Below are positions 1 through 7,365 of a DNA stretch of 18,160 nucleotides, one piece after another. This DNA comes from Paenibacillus sp. (GTDB lineage: Bacteria; Bacillota; Bacilli; Paenibacillales; NBRC-103111). Below the pieces are notes generated by a model. The model did not search any database and was not told where the DNA came from. It saw only the letters and a list, made by a program, of their open reading frames with translations. Both the position numbers and the translations under genes were made by a program. Positions within the stretch are counted from its first letter, which is position 1. Each line of letters begins with the position of its first letter. The DNA is taken from contig JARBUQ010000054.1 of NCBI GenBank assembly GCA_029239545.1, positions 1 through 18,160 of the forward strand. The letters run 5' to 3'.

Positions 1-46
1 CATCCACCTACTCAGGTTAATACTTTAATTATACAGGAAGAAAAAA

Positions 47-86
47 GGTAAAGCCTCCTCAAATTTTGAGGGGGCTTTACCTTTTT
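47..86. terminator. Bidirectional intrinsic terminator
   Basis: A near-perfect inverted repeat has its left arm at 47-63 (GGTAAAGCCTCCTCAAA) and its right arm at 64-81, with one mismatch. It is flanked by A6 on the left and T5 on the right, so it can end transcription from either side. It probably ends the minus-strand M55 gene and whatever lies left of the window. Confidence 0.8.
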
Positions 87-96
87 AACTAAAACT

Positions 97-116
97 GGGA
101 CTTTTTCAGTGGCCTC
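97..116. mobile_element. Possible terminal end of an IS1182-like element
   Basis: The stretch GGGACTTTTTCAGTGGCC just after the terminator resembles, from memory, the outer end of IS1182-family elements in Paenibacillus, where a terminator hairpin is followed by CTTTTTCAGTGGCC. The transposase would lie left of the window. No second copy or target duplication is visible here, so this is a weak call made from pattern recall only. Confidence 0.25.
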
Positions 117-177
117 GTGAACTTCCAGTCAGGTTTTTCTTATATAGCGATCCATACTAAAGTCTCCAACCAGCATC

Positions 178-954
178 TCAGAAAAAGGGCAGTTGGCGAT
201 AATCCGACGTTTCAAGACGATAGGTCCGATCATCGATGATGTTTGCGTTCGGTTTGCGTGCTAGCAAGGCATCACGATCAAAAGGCTCATAATTGCGGGC
301 TTCGAAGATGAATGGAGCCTGAAACCGGTTGAAGGGTGGAATCTCAGCAAGTCTCTGCACAGCTCGCTTGGCGCCTTCACGGATTGAGCGGCACGCTTCG
401 TCCGAGCTCAGATGCTCTGCCGCTTCGAGGCCCTTGCCAAATTTGGTCACCGCTGTTTCGATCTGCGGGACGAACATTTGCGCTTCAAGCGCCGCCTTGT
501 CATCTCCCGCGAGGAAAATCGTCGGTACGCCATTCAACCCTGCATAATTGGCAAAAGCAGCGAACTCGCCAATATAAACATCATTCAGCCGATAATACTG
601 GACACTGAGCGATGAATAAGTGTGACATAGAGGAGCGTCAATCGTTCCTGCCATCGCGTGCTGGCCCACATACAACAATGCGGTATAACGGGACCAATCA
701 TGCTGGAAGTCTTTATACAACAAGTAATTGCTGCCTGCAAGATCATCCGGAAACAAGCCGCCAGTGCCGTGTCCATCAATTACATCTACTTCTGCCTCAG
801 CATCCACTTGTTTAATACCCTCAACGCAGGCATTAACCTCACGAGCGAGCTGTTTCATCCCGCTGCCCTTCTCGGCAGGATCAATCGTTCTCGTCTGCTT
901 GAAGGAATCTACGCCAGCCGCGCCTTCAAGATCAGTCATAATTAAGTATCTCAT
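178..954 (-). CDS. M55 family metallopeptidase (DppA-like D-aminopeptidase)
   Basis: This 258-residue cytoplasmic protein has the length and motif order of the M55 family. DppA of Bacillus is a zinc D-aminopeptidase that releases N-terminal D-amino acids from short peptides, as in D-Ala scavenging. Visible motifs are DLEG (D8, E10), DGHG (H62), GQHAMAG (H99), HTYSS (H111), IGE (E130) and VPTIFLAGDD (143-152). D8, E10, H62, H99 and E130 correspond to the expected metal ligands. There is no signal peptide. The ATG at 954 is preceded by GGGAGG (965-960) at 5 nt. A good promoter lies at 986-1015 and a terminator follows at 47-86, so it is probably monocistronic. No dpp transporter genes are adjacent, so its peptide source is not indicated. 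The family call is firm; the exact substrate is inferred. Confidence 0.9.
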   Translation of the reverse strand: MRYLIMTDLEGAAGVDSFKQTRTIDPAEKGSGMKQLAREVNACVEGIKQVDAEAEVDVIDGHGTGGLFPDDLAGSNYLLYKDFQHDWSRYTALLYVGQHAMAGTIDAPLCHTYSSLSVQYYRLNDVYIGEFAAFANYAGLNGVPTIFLAGDDKAALEAQMFVPQIETAVTKFGKGLEAAEHLSSDEACRSIREGAKRAVQRLAEIPPFNRFQAPFIFEARNYEPFDRDALLARKPNANIIDDRTYRLETSDYRQLPFF

Positions 955-985
955 AGCAACCTCCCATTTGATTTCCTCAAGTTGA

Positions 986-1015
986 ATATTAATCGGGTTG
1001 TCCTCTCCAAGTCAA
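986..1015 (-). promoter_or_regulatory. Sigma-A-type promoter of the M55 gene
   Basis: Read on the minus strand, TTGACT (1015-1010) and TAATAT (991-986) are separated by 18 nt. This is a strong match to TTGACA/TATAAT and lies 32 nt before the start codon. The rest of the divergent 261-bp gap holds AT-rich sequence and the candidate ECF promoter described separately. Confidence 0.65.
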
Positions 1016-1154
1016 TGAAAACTAGAACCGACCGGGCGGTAAATGATAAACTTGAACCATAAGATTAAATAAACTTGGTTTTGCGCGGTGTTTTACGCCG
1101 TGTTTCGCGTCGGGAACTGCGAATACACTTTCCGCAAAGATTTTTTTGTGACAA

Positions 1155-1184
1155 TGAAGGAGATTCCTGAATCCTTACGTCTAA
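1155..1184 (+). promoter_or_regulatory. Candidate ECF-type (autoregulatory) promoter of the sigma operon
   Basis: CGTCTAA at 1178-1184 matches the -10 motif common upstream of ECF sigma/anti-sigma operons in Bacillota. TGAAGG at 1155-1160, 17 nt upstream, is a poor version of the usual TGAAAC/GAACC -35. A transcript would begin roughly 25-30 nt before the sigma start codon. This is inferred from motif resemblance only. Confidence 0.4.
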
Positions 1185-1215
1185 TGTTGTGTGATCAAAT
1201 AAAGGCGGTGAAACG

Positions 1216-1812
1216 ATGGATCCATCTGGAGAGACGGATGAGCGGCTGGCTCTGGCAGCTGGGACCGGAGATTTGGCCGCTTTTCGCGAGCTGGTGGAGC
1301 GGCACAAGGGCTATATTTTTACGCTCCTCATCCAAATGATCGGCCATCGTGAAACGGCGGAAGACTTATCCCAGGAAGTGTTTCTCAAGCTCCATCGAGC
1401 CTTGGGGCAATTTCGCGGGGATGCCAAATTCTCTACATGGTTGTATCGCATTGCCGCGAATACTGTAACCGATTATAAGCGGTCCAGAGCGAACAATCCG
1501 CTTCTTAAGCTGCTGCGCTTTGGACGGGACAGAGCGGCACCCATTGACGACAATCCCGAGCAACGTGCGGTTGCCAAGGAAGGCCAGGAGCAGATGCAGC
1601 AGCTAATCAGCAAGCTTCCCGACAAATACAAGCTGATCTTGTTCTTGTACTTCTATAAACAGCTGTCTGTACAAGAAATTGCTGTAATCGCTGAACTGCC
1701 AGTCAAAACTGTGGAAACCCGTTTGCTAAGAGGCAAGGCGAAATTAAAGCAGAAATGGATGGAGGCGAATCCGCATGAATACGGATCGGTTATGGAGCAA
1801 AATGAAGCCTAA
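1216..1812 (+). CDS. RNA polymerase ECF-type sigma factor (group IV sigma-70)
   Basis: This 198-residue protein contains only the two ECF domains. Region 2 spans about 24-91, with region 2.2 AEDLSQEVFLKLH (48-60) binding core polymerase and region 2.4 FSTWLYRIAANTVTDYKR (72-89) contacting the -10. Region 4 spans about 126-178, with its helix-turn-helix at SVQEIAVIAELPVKTVETRL (151-170) reading the -35. The ATG at 1216 follows AAGGCGGTG (1202-1210) at 5 nt. The downstream gene starts 38 nt inside it, a typical sigma/anti-sigma arrangement with coupled translation. The next genes encode membrane proteins, so the regulon probably concerns the cell envelope. The best general comparison is the SigW/SigV/YlaC type; a specific name cannot be assigned by eye. 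Confidence 0.93.
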   Translation: MDPSGETDERLALAAGTGDLAAFRELVERHKGYIFTLLIQMIGHRETAEDLSQEVFLKLHRALGQFRGDAKFSTWLYRIAANTVTDYKRSRANNPLLKLLRFGRDRAAPIDDNPEQRAVAKEGQEQMQQLISKLPDKYKLILFLYFYKQLSVQEIAVIAELPVKTVETRLLRGKAKLKQKWMEANPHEYGSVMEQNEA

Positions 1813-2125
1813 TATGTCGCTTGAGCAGCCTTCTGACACGTTTACGGATCAAGTCATGGATGCTGTAACGGCACAACAGAAGCAGTTGGACAGGAAGCCT
1901 TCCGTCATAAGCTCCACGTCCGTTCCTATTGCAATCGGCAAGCACCAGAAGCTCATGAATGCCATGCTGGCAACAGCTGCAACGTTCTTTTTCATTGTAA
2001 CCGGTGTTTATTCCAATGTTATCGGACTTCAGGGAGGAGAATTCAGCCTGGCTGTTCGGGAAACGGTCTCCCACACTATATACACAGGTATTGAGCTTCT
2101 GAGTGAAGCGATATACCGACTATAA
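1775..2125 (+). CDS. Small single-TM protein, probable anti-sigma factor
   Basis: No family motif was recognised. The protein has 116 residues: a basic, hydrophilic N-terminal half, one membrane segment at about 61-85 (centred on ATAATFFFIVTGVYSNVIG) and a short outer tail. It begins 38 nt before the end of the ECF sigma gene, after GGAGG (1761-1765), a position almost always held by the cognate anti-sigma factor. Its topology, with a cytoplasmic sigma-binding part and a membrane anchor, fits that role. Unlike zinc anti-sigma factors it has no cysteine, so it lacks the HxxxCxxC motif, and its outer domain is too short for a large sensor. The role is inferred from position and topology. Confidence 0.75.
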   Translation: MNTDRLWSKMKPNMSLEQPSDTFTDQVMDAVTAQQKQLDRKPSVISSTSVPIAIGKHQKLMNAMLATAATFFFIVTGVYSNVIGLQGGEFSLAVRETVSHTIYTGIELLSEAIYRL

Positions 2126-2157
2126 GTCTCTATTCTACTTATCAGGAGGAACTGAAG

Positions 2158-2790
2158 ATGACTGAACAAGACAAACAACCCCTATTCCCGCCTCAACCCG
2201 AGCCCAAGGCAGGTGACGATGGAATGAACCGATCATGGAATGAGATGAACATGAACCATTTTCCTCCTCAGGGACTTCCGTTCCAGCCTTATGCACCAAT
2301 GCCGCTGAAGCGCAAATTCGCTGCTGGCTTTCTTTCTTTTCTTGTACCGGGTACAGGTCACTTCTATCTGGGCTTAATGCAGCGGGGGATCCTGGTCATG
2401 CTAACCATTATTCTCGACATCTTTGCCATCGTGCAGCTCTCGCTTAGCGCCAATGCGAACATTCCGCTTATTACATTGTTCTCCTTGTTAATCCCTGTGA
2501 TTTACTTCTATAGTATATTCGACGCACTCCAGCTTACGGATCGAATCAATGCGAGACGCCATTCCTTATTCGCTGACCCAAATGATTTTCTTAACGAAGA
2601 GGCCGGCTCTCTGAAATCACTCACCAGCGGCAATCGTGCAGGGTGGCTGTTAATCGGAGTAGGCGCCCTGTTCTTCGTATTAAGCCGCAAGCCAGCGTGG
2701 TTAACCGAGCTTGTCAGTACGGCGGGCTCTTATATTGGTGCCGTAATTCTTATCATTATTGGAGTCTACTTATTTCTGAGGAAGAAATAA
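2158..2790 (+). CDS. Polytopic membrane protein of unknown function
   Basis: This is a 210-residue protein. A proline- and methionine-rich hydrophilic N-terminus (1-50) comes first, then about five hydrophobic segments near 52-70, 75-95, 103-122, 161-176 and 187-207. The first contains FLVPGTGHFYLGLMQRG, reminiscent of the glycine-rich turn of TM2-domain and related small multispanning proteins, and the C-terminus ends in LRKK. The start is supported by AGGAGGA (2144-2150) 7 nt before ATG. It lies 32 nt after the probable anti-sigma gene and 48 nt before a LiaF-like gene, so all four are probably co-transcribed. A role in envelope stress is suggested by context only; no enzymatic motif is visible. 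Confidence 0.85.
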   Translation: MTEQDKQPLFPPQPEPKAGDDGMNRSWNEMNMNHFPPQGLPFQPYAPMPLKRKFAAGFLSFLVPGTGHFYLGLMQRGILVMLTIILDIFAIVQLSLSANANIPLITLFSLLIPVIYFYSIFDALQLTDRINARRHSLFADPNDFLNEEAGSLKSLTSGNRAGWLLIGVGALFFVLSRKPAWLTELVSTAGSYIGAVILIIIGVYLFLRKK

Positions 2791-2838
2791 TGGATCATTA
2801 ACGATTTGTTTTCATTTTGATTACGGAGGATTGTTCAG

Positions 2839-4059
2839 ATGATAAAAGTTGGCAGAATTACTTCTGCACTCGTTCTGGTAACAGTGGGCGGTCTGCTGTT
2901 GACGGATCAGATGGCAGATACGAATTATTTGGGCTATTTGCTCGACTGGTGGCCGCTCATTCTAATCTTGCTAGGTCTGGAGTATTTATGGGTGAATTTG
3001 AAATATCAAAAGGTTGAGAAGCAGCTGAGGCTGGATATTGGCGGCGTATTAATTGCGGTTGTCATTGCGATAGGCGTAGTTGGGGTTACTCAGGCCAAAT
3101 GGAATCCTACCCAATGGTTCGACGGGATGAATTGGGAATCGATTGTCAAAGGCGATCTTGGCCGCAAGTTCGAGATGGGCAATACGTCAGTTTCGATAAC
3201 CGACCAAACAGAAAAAGTGACGATTGATAATCCATACGGCAGCGTCATTATTCAATTAGGGACAGGGAATAATATTGAAATACAGCGAACCGTTTGGGTG
3301 AACCGAAGTGATGAAGAAGGAGCTAAGGAAGTAGCTGAAGGGACTTATATTGATGTTAGCGAGGGGAGTCACGTAACGATTTCCAGTATGAGCGATGTTA
3401 ACCGATTTGCCCGTAAGCCTTACATTGAGCTAGTGATCACCGTCCCGGAAAGGAAGCTCAATTGGTCGATCAAAGGGAGCAACGGCAAGATTGAAGCAGC
3501 CAAGCTGCCGATCAAGGATCTCCTCGAAGTGGAAACGACTAACGCTAGTGTGACAATAAATGATATGCAAGGAAGAGTGTACGGCCGTACAAGTAATGGA
3601 GCAATCAAAGCGATTTCAGTAAGGGGCGAAGTGAATTTGCACACCTCTAATGCAGCTGTTACAGCTCAGGATATAACCGGAGATGCTGAGCTAATGACTT
3701 CGAATGCTTCGATTACTGCTGAACGTATTACCGGCAAGCTGAAGGCAGATACCCAGAACGGGAAAGTCAATATTGATGAAGTGGCCGGCTCCGTGGATGT
3801 GGAGACCAGTAATGGTGGGATCACCCTCTCGAGTCGTAAAGTTGGAGGAGACTGGTCCTTAGAGACTAGCAATGGCAAAATTGATGTCAGGCTACCGTCA
3901 GATGGCAGCTACGAGGTTGATGGCCGCGGAAACGGAATTTCCACGAATCTTCCGCTGGATGTTTCGGAGAAACGAATAACAGGCAAAATCGGCTCCGGAC
4001 AATATGAAATCAAGGCAGAAACCAAGAACGCAGGCATCTCCTTTCAGCGTGCGGATTGA
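2839..4059 (+). CDS. LiaF/DUF4097-type membrane protein with beta-repeat domain
   Basis: This 406-residue protein begins with hydrophobic segments at about 5-23, 32-52 (LLDWWPLILILLGLEYLW, typical of LiaI/LiaF-like domains) and 67-84. From about 125 to the end there is a repetitive domain with many turns of the form ETTNAS, RTSNGA, HTSNAA, MTSNAS, DTQNGK, ETSNGG and ETSNGK spaced 17-22 residues apart. This matches the DUF4097 right-handed beta-solenoid. Such proteins are commonly encoded with regulators of cell-envelope stress and may act as sensors or scaffolds at the membrane. The repeats end near GSGQYEIKAETKNAGISF. The ATG at 2839 has GGAGG (2824-2828) upstream. The family assignment is good; its molecular role is unknown. 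Confidence 0.88.
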   Translation: MIKVGRITSALVLVTVGGLLLTDQMADTNYLGYLLDWWPLILILLGLEYLWVNLKYQKVEKQLRLDIGGVLIAVVIAIGVVGVTQAKWNPTQWFDGMNWESIVKGDLGRKFEMGNTSVSITDQTEKVTIDNPYGSVIIQLGTGNNIEIQRTVWVNRSDEEGAKEVAEGTYIDVSEGSHVTISSMSDVNRFARKPYIELVITVPERKLNWSIKGSNGKIEAAKLPIKDLLEVETTNASVTINDMQGRVYGRTSNGAIKAISVRGEVNLHTSNAAVTAQDITGDAELMTSNASITAERITGKLKADTQNGKVNIDEVAGSVDVETSNGGITLSSRKVGGDWSLETSNGKIDVRLPSDGSYEVDGRGNGISTNLPLDVSEKRITGKIGSGQYEIKAETKNAGISFQRAD

Positions 4060-4085
4060 CAAAGACAAGGAAACGATCGTAAAAT
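4056..4085 (+). promoter_or_regulatory. Sigma-A promoter of perR
   Basis: A perfect TTGACA (4056-4061) overlaps the stop codon of the preceding gene, and TAAAAT (4080-4085) follows after 18 nt. It lies about 45 nt before the perR start, so perR can be transcribed apart from the sigma group. I saw no TTATAATnATTATAA-type PerR box nearby. Confidence 0.65.
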
Positions 4086-4130
4086 AAAGGGAAGCTGGCA
4101 TATCTAACAAACTTTGTGGTGGTGAGCAGG

Positions 4131-4559
4131 ATGACATTCCGATTCGAACAAGCATTAGAGAAACTTAAAATGACCGGTGTCCGAATGACCCCTCAAAGGC
4201 ATGCTATACTTGGCTATTTGTTGGATTCCATGTCGCATCCGACAGCTGATGATATTTACAAGGCATTAGGAGATCGTTTCCCAAGCATGAGTGTGGCTAC
4301 AGTGTACAATAACCTCAGAGTGTTTATTGACTCAGGCTTAGTACGAGAGCTGACCTATGGTGATGACTCCAGTCGATTTGATTCGGACATGTCCGATCAT
4401 TATCATGCCATCTGTGATAACTGTGGAGTTATTGTTGATTTCGAGCATACGCCGCTTCATGAAGTAGAGCATGCAGCTGCGAATGAAACTGGATTTCAGG
4501 TCAGAGGACACCGGTTAGAGGTTCATGGGTTATGTCCCGCATGTGCGCAGACACATTGA
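4131..4559 (+). CDS. perR: Peroxide-responsive repressor PerR (Fur family)
   Basis: This 142-residue Fur-family metalloregulator represses peroxide-defence genes until iron-catalysed oxidation of its ligand histidines releases it from DNA. The winged-helix part holds TPQRHAIL (20-27), HPTADDIY (36-43) and MSVATVYNNLRVF (53-65). All PerR regulatory-site residues are present: H36, D84, H90, H92 and D103, where an Asp at 103 (Bacillus D104) favours PerR over Fur or Zur. The structural zinc site is C95/C98 and C135/C138. Overall wording is very close to Bacillus PerR. The ATG at 4131 gives the normal length; GTG codons at 4116-4122 would add residues and overlap the GGTGGTGAG Shine-Dalgarno. It has its own promoter at 4056-4085. 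Confidence 0.95.
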   Translation: MTFRFEQALEKLKMTGVRMTPQRHAILGYLLDSMSHPTADDIYKALGDRFPSMSVATVYNNLRVFIDSGLVRELTYGDDSSRFDSDMSDHYHAICDNCGVIVDFEHTPLHEVEHAAANETGFQVRGHRLEVHGLCPACAQTH

Positions 4560-4693
4560 CGTATTTTCTCAGTCGATCCATTTGAATGTTTCAAGTATAC
4601 TAGATGTGTCCGACTTCTTCCCCACTTAAGGAGAGGATTCGGATGCATCTTTTTTGTGTCATGCGGCAGAACGTGCCACTTAGGGAGGGAACG

Positions 4694-5245
4694 ATGGAGC
4701 TATCTGTGAATTCGACTGCCAGACGACCGAAACGAAGCGGGTTTCGATTCTGGTCCTGGTTTATTTTATTCATTATTGCATTGTGCTCGGCCGGAGGGAC
4801 TTATTATTGGTATTCAGTGTATTATCCAAATCATGACCATGTTGAGCCTGATTTGAACAATATGAAACAGCCGATTTATTATCAGGGAGCGATTTGGAAG
4901 GAAGAAGGCAAGGGTACTAAGGAGAGCTTGAAGCTGCCTCTATCTTTCATTCAGGAAAAAGTCGATCCGACTGTGTTGAATGAGGCTTCGTCGGATTCTG
5001 TAATCATCACCACTAAGGATAAAGTCGTCCGTCTCAAGACGAACACGATTACAGGAATGATGAATGACAAAGCATTTACCCTGCGTTTTCCGCTTGAGAA
5101 GCAAGGGAATCTAATATACATGCCAATCGATCCATTGCTTGAATATTATGGTCTCGATATTCGTGAGTCCGAGGACACGGGGATCATCATGATTTATCGA
5201 AGCCGATTCCTATGCGTACATCCGGTGGGATCAAGTTCCCTATAG
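4694..5245 (+). CDS. 5' part of a frameshifted membrane-anchored GH18 hydrolase
   Basis: This is the N-terminal portion of a cell-surface protein. A basic N-terminus is followed by one membrane anchor at about residues 19-39 (FWSWFILFIIALCSAGG). An extracellular region resembles the copper-amine-oxidase-N-like domain of Paenibacillus surface proteins, with LPLSFIQEKVDP, SVIITTKDKVVRLKT, LIYMPIDPLLEYYGL and TGIIMI. The frame runs into a TAG at 5243 just where the SH3 domain should start; the last 15 or so codons look non-homologous. The continuation is in another frame at 5212-6390. ATG 4694 follows GGGAGG (4683-4688). ATG 4643, after AAGGAGAGG, is a possible longer start in the same frame. 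The gene is either a real pseudogene or carries a sequence error. Confidence 0.75.
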   Translation: MELSVNSTARRPKRSGFRFWSWFILFIIALCSAGGTYYWYSVYYPNHDHVEPDLNNMKQPIYYQGAIWKEEGKGTKESLKLPLSFIQEKVDPTVLNEASSDSVIITTKDKVVRLKTNTITGMMNDKAFTLRFPLEKQGNLIYMPIDPLLEYYGLDIRESEDTGIIMIYRSRFLCVHPVGSSSL

Positions 5246-6390
5246 TTGCGGATTTGCAGCCAGAGGAGCAAGTTTCGATTCTTGCGGAGACCGATGGATG
5301 GTATCATGTGCAGCGTAAGAATGGAATTACAGGGTATGTGGATAAGAAGAGTATCGCGCTCAGCCATATAGAGGTTGTGCCTGCTCTCAAGCAAGCCGAT
5401 CCATTCGTCCCGTGGAAGCCGGTCGGAGGAAAGCTCAATTTGACATGGGAGCAAGTCGTCACTAAGAATCCGGATACTGCTCAGATTGATCCTATGCCGG
5501 GACTTAACGTGATTAGCCCTACTTGGTTTCATCTTATGGATGGAGAAGGCAATATTAAGAATATGGGGGATGCGGCTTATGTCAAATGGGCCCAGTCCAA
5601 CAATCTCCAGGTGTGGGCATTATTCGATAATAATTTTGATCCGAAGATTACTACAGAAGCCTTATCTACTTACGATAAGCGTCTTAAGATGATCAAACAG
5701 CTGCTGTCTTACGCTCAAATGTACAAGCTGCAAGGAATCAATATTGACTTTGAGAATGTAAACTTGAAGGATAAAGGCAATCTGACGCAATTCGTGCGCG
5801 AAATGACACCTTTGCTTCATGAACAGGGTCTGGTTGTCTCTATTGATGTGACGGTTAAATCTACGAGTGAGAACTGGTCGATGTTCTATGATCGCCAAGC
5901 GCTTAGCGAGACTGTCGACTACATGATGGTAATGGCTTATGATGAGCATTGGGCAAGCAGTCCTGTAGCAGGCTCTGTATCTTCCTTGCCTTGGGTAGAG
6001 AAATCAATTGTCCAGATCATGAAAGAAGATAAGGTTCCGCCGGACAAGCTTGTATTGAGTGTGCCTTTTTATACCCGCATCTGGACCGAACAAGTGAAGG
6101 ATGGCAAAACCTCGGTCACCTCCAGAGCTGTGTTTATGGATACGGCGCGGAAGCTGGTCAAGGAAAAGAATTTAACGCCTGTCTTTTTACCTGAAATTGG
6201 TCAATATTATGTGGAATACAAGGATGGAGATCAGCTCATTAAAGTTTGGCTGGAGGATGAAGTTTCCATGAAAGCAAGAGTGGAGCTTGTCCGCAAATAT
6301 AATTTGGCGGGAGTTGCTTCCTGGAGACGAGGCTATGAAGTGCCGGAGATCTGGGATGTGATAAAGAAAACGTTGGAAGCAAAGCCATAA
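5212..6390 (+). CDS. 3' part of the frameshifted gene: SH3 domain plus GH18 glycosidase
   Basis: This frame encodes a bacterial SH3-like domain (about 1-52: MRTSGGIKFPIVADLQ, ILAETDGWYHVQ, GYVDKKSI). A GH18 TIM-barrel of the YaaH/YkvQ spore-and-wall type follows (about 95-390). Key barrel features are SPTWFHL (102-108), the catalytic strand LQGINIDFE (173-181, with D179 and E181), YMMVMAYDEHW, and the terminal GVASWRRGYEVPEIWDV. GH18 enzymes of this group cleave N-acetylglucosamine-containing glycans such as peptidoglycan. The ATG at 5212 has no Shine-Dalgarno, and the frame stays open upstream only to a TGA at 5164. It is therefore best read as the downstream half of the gene starting at 4694. 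A terminator follows at 6423-6458. Confidence 0.85.
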   Translation: MRTSGGIKFPIVADLQPEEQVSILAETDGWYHVQRKNGITGYVDKKSIALSHIEVVPALKQADPFVPWKPVGGKLNLTWEQVVTKNPDTAQIDPMPGLNVISPTWFHLMDGEGNIKNMGDAAYVKWAQSNNLQVWALFDNNFDPKITTEALSTYDKRLKMIKQLLSYAQMYKLQGINIDFENVNLKDKGNLTQFVREMTPLLHEQGLVVSIDVTVKSTSENWSMFYDRQALSETVDYMMVMAYDEHWASSPVAGSVSSLPWVEKSIVQIMKEDKVPPDKLVLSVPFYTRIWTEQVKDGKTSVTSRAVFMDTARKLVKEKNLTPVFLPEIGQYYVEYKDGDQLIKVWLEDEVSMKARVELVRKYNLAGVASWRRGYEVPEIWDVIKKTLEAKP

Positions 6391-6422
6391 TTCTAATAAT
6401 CTTATTACTGGTATCAATCGCC

Positions 6423-6458
6423 AACCTCTGGAGCAGCTGCTGTTCTAGAGGTTTTTTT
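6423..6458 (+). terminator. Intrinsic terminator after the GH18 gene
   Basis: AACCTCT (6423-6429) pairs with AGAGGTT (6447-6453), and a smaller AGCAGCTGCT palindrome lies inside the loop. The T run continues at 6452-6458. It lies 33 nt after the GH18 stop codon. Confidence 0.75.
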
Positions 6459-6511
6459 ATTTGTTTGAATCAGGTTAACAGATAGGCGGGGGGGGGTTGA
6501 GGTGTGAGTAT

Positions 6512-6533
6512 AAAAAAAAGGGGGATACCCCTT
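6512..6533 (-). terminator. Intrinsic terminator of the DeoR-family gene
   Basis: Read on the minus strand, AAGGGG (6533-6528) pairs with CCCCTT (6523-6518) around a short loop, and U8 follows (A8 at 6512-6519). It lies 6 nt past the stop codon at 6540. A G9 run lies just left, at 6488-6496, between the two convergent terminators. Confidence 0.8.
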
Positions 6534-6539
6534 GAGTTG

Positions 6540-7301
6540 TTATACAATATGAACGGCAACGCCGGCTTCCTGAAGGTGCATTCGCATATTCTCCGGTATT
6601 CCCTTGTCCGTGACAACTGCGCTAATGCCTGAGGCTGCAGTGACGGCCGTTAAATACCGTTGACCGAATTTTGAGGAGTCGATCAACATGACGGTGCGAC
6701 GAGCAGAGCGAATCATGCATTGCTTGATGTGCGTATCCGACAAGTTCGGGTCGGTAAAGCCGGCTTCAGCCGTGTAACCCAGAGCCGATAAGAAGGCGGT
6801 ATCCGCATGCAGCGATTCAAAGAACTTCTGTGCGTTCTGTCCAACAAAGGTGCCAGAGGGCTCTCTGAGCTCTCCACCAGAGCCAACCACCATATGCTTG
6901 GAAGCAAGTCTGCGAAGAACGGATAGCGTGTCCAGGCCATTCGTCAGGACCGTTAAGCTGGAGAAGGCTTCTAACAGTGGAGCCATACGGGAAACGGCAG
7001 TGCCTCCTTCCAGAATCAACACGTCCCCATCTGAAACGAAATGCTGGGCTGCATATGCCGCCAATTCCGTTTTGATTTCCGTATTTTTTTCGGATTTCTC
7101 GACAAGCGGAGGCTCTTGTGTTGGTAGGTACAGGGCGCCTCCGTGGGAACGCTGAGCGATTCCCTCATCCTCCAGGAGCTTCAGGTCGCGCCTTATGGTC
7201 ATTTCTGATACGCCGGCAATTTGACTCAAGGTTGCAATGGTTGCTGCGCCATGTTTAGCCAAATGCTCAATCAGCCTATGTTTACGTTGAATGGGGAGCA
7301 T
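6540..7301 (-). CDS. DeoR/GlpR-family transcriptional regulator
   Basis: This 253-residue repressor has the usual family length. The N-terminal winged helix (about 1-57) carries MLPIQRKHRLIEHL and the family signature VSEMTIRRDLKLLEDEGIAQRSHGGA. The C-terminal sugar-phosphate-binding domain shows LILEGGTAVSRMAPLL, LTVLTNGL, GTFVGQNAQKFF, DTAFLSALGYTAEAGFTDPN and VMLIDSSKFG. Such proteins usually release DNA on binding a phosphorylated sugar. The ATG at 7301 was chosen because GAGGTG (7314-7309) precedes it by 7 nt and the family N-terminus starts there; an upstream ATG at 7367 would add 22 atypical residues. It is divergent from the nagB-like gene, which it most likely controls, with an amino-sugar phosphate as the probable effector (inferred). 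Confidence 0.92.
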   Translation of the reverse strand: MLPIQRKHRLIEHLAKHGAATIATLSQIAGVSEMTIRRDLKLLEDEGIAQRSHGGALYLPTQEPPLVEKSEKNTEIKTELAAYAAQHFVSDGDVLILEGGTAVSRMAPLLEAFSSLTVLTNGLDTLSVLRRLASKHMVVGSGGELREPSGTFVGQNAQKFFESLHADTAFLSALGYTAEAGFTDPNLSDTHIKQCMIRSARRTVMLIDSSKFGQRYLTAVTAASGISAVVTDKGIPENMRMHLQEAGVAVHIV

Positions 7302-7332
7302 AAATATACACCTCGAACACAATAATGATCTC

Positions 7333-7363
7333 ACTATACCACAAAAGGCTGGACATATGTCAG
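7333..7363 (-). promoter_or_regulatory. Candidate promoter of the DeoR-family gene
   Basis: On the minus strand CTGACA (7363-7358) and TATAGT (7338-7333) are separated by 19 nt, which is slightly long. The -35 element lies inside the dyad at 7347-7365, so repressor binding there would be autoregulatory. Confidence 0.4.
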
Positions 7364-7365
7364 CC
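7347..7365. promoter_or_regulatory. Inverted repeat, candidate DeoR-family operator
   Basis: GGCT and AGCC flank the perfect 10-nt palindrome GACATATGTC, with one extra G on the left side. It overlaps the predicted -35 of the divergent regulator gene. Operator function is inferred from symmetry and place. The rest of the 296-bp gap (7302-7597) shows no convincing gene. Confidence 0.4.

Noticed and set aside
4060..4130. PerR box for perR autoregulation
   Set aside because: No sequence close to TTATAATnATTATAA was found around the perR promoter.
4596..4601. TATACT as the -10 of a GH18-gene promoter
   Set aside because: No acceptable -35 lies 16-19 nt upstream; TTGAAT at 4582 is too close and TTGACG at 4556 is too far.
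5167..5243. Programmed ribosomal frameshift in the GH18 gene
   Set aside because: No slippery heptamer or downstream hairpin was seen, so mutation or sequence error is more likely.
6488..6496. G9 homopolymer as a phase-variation tract
   Set aside because: It lies between two convergent terminators, outside any coding frame or promoter, so length changes would have no evident effect.
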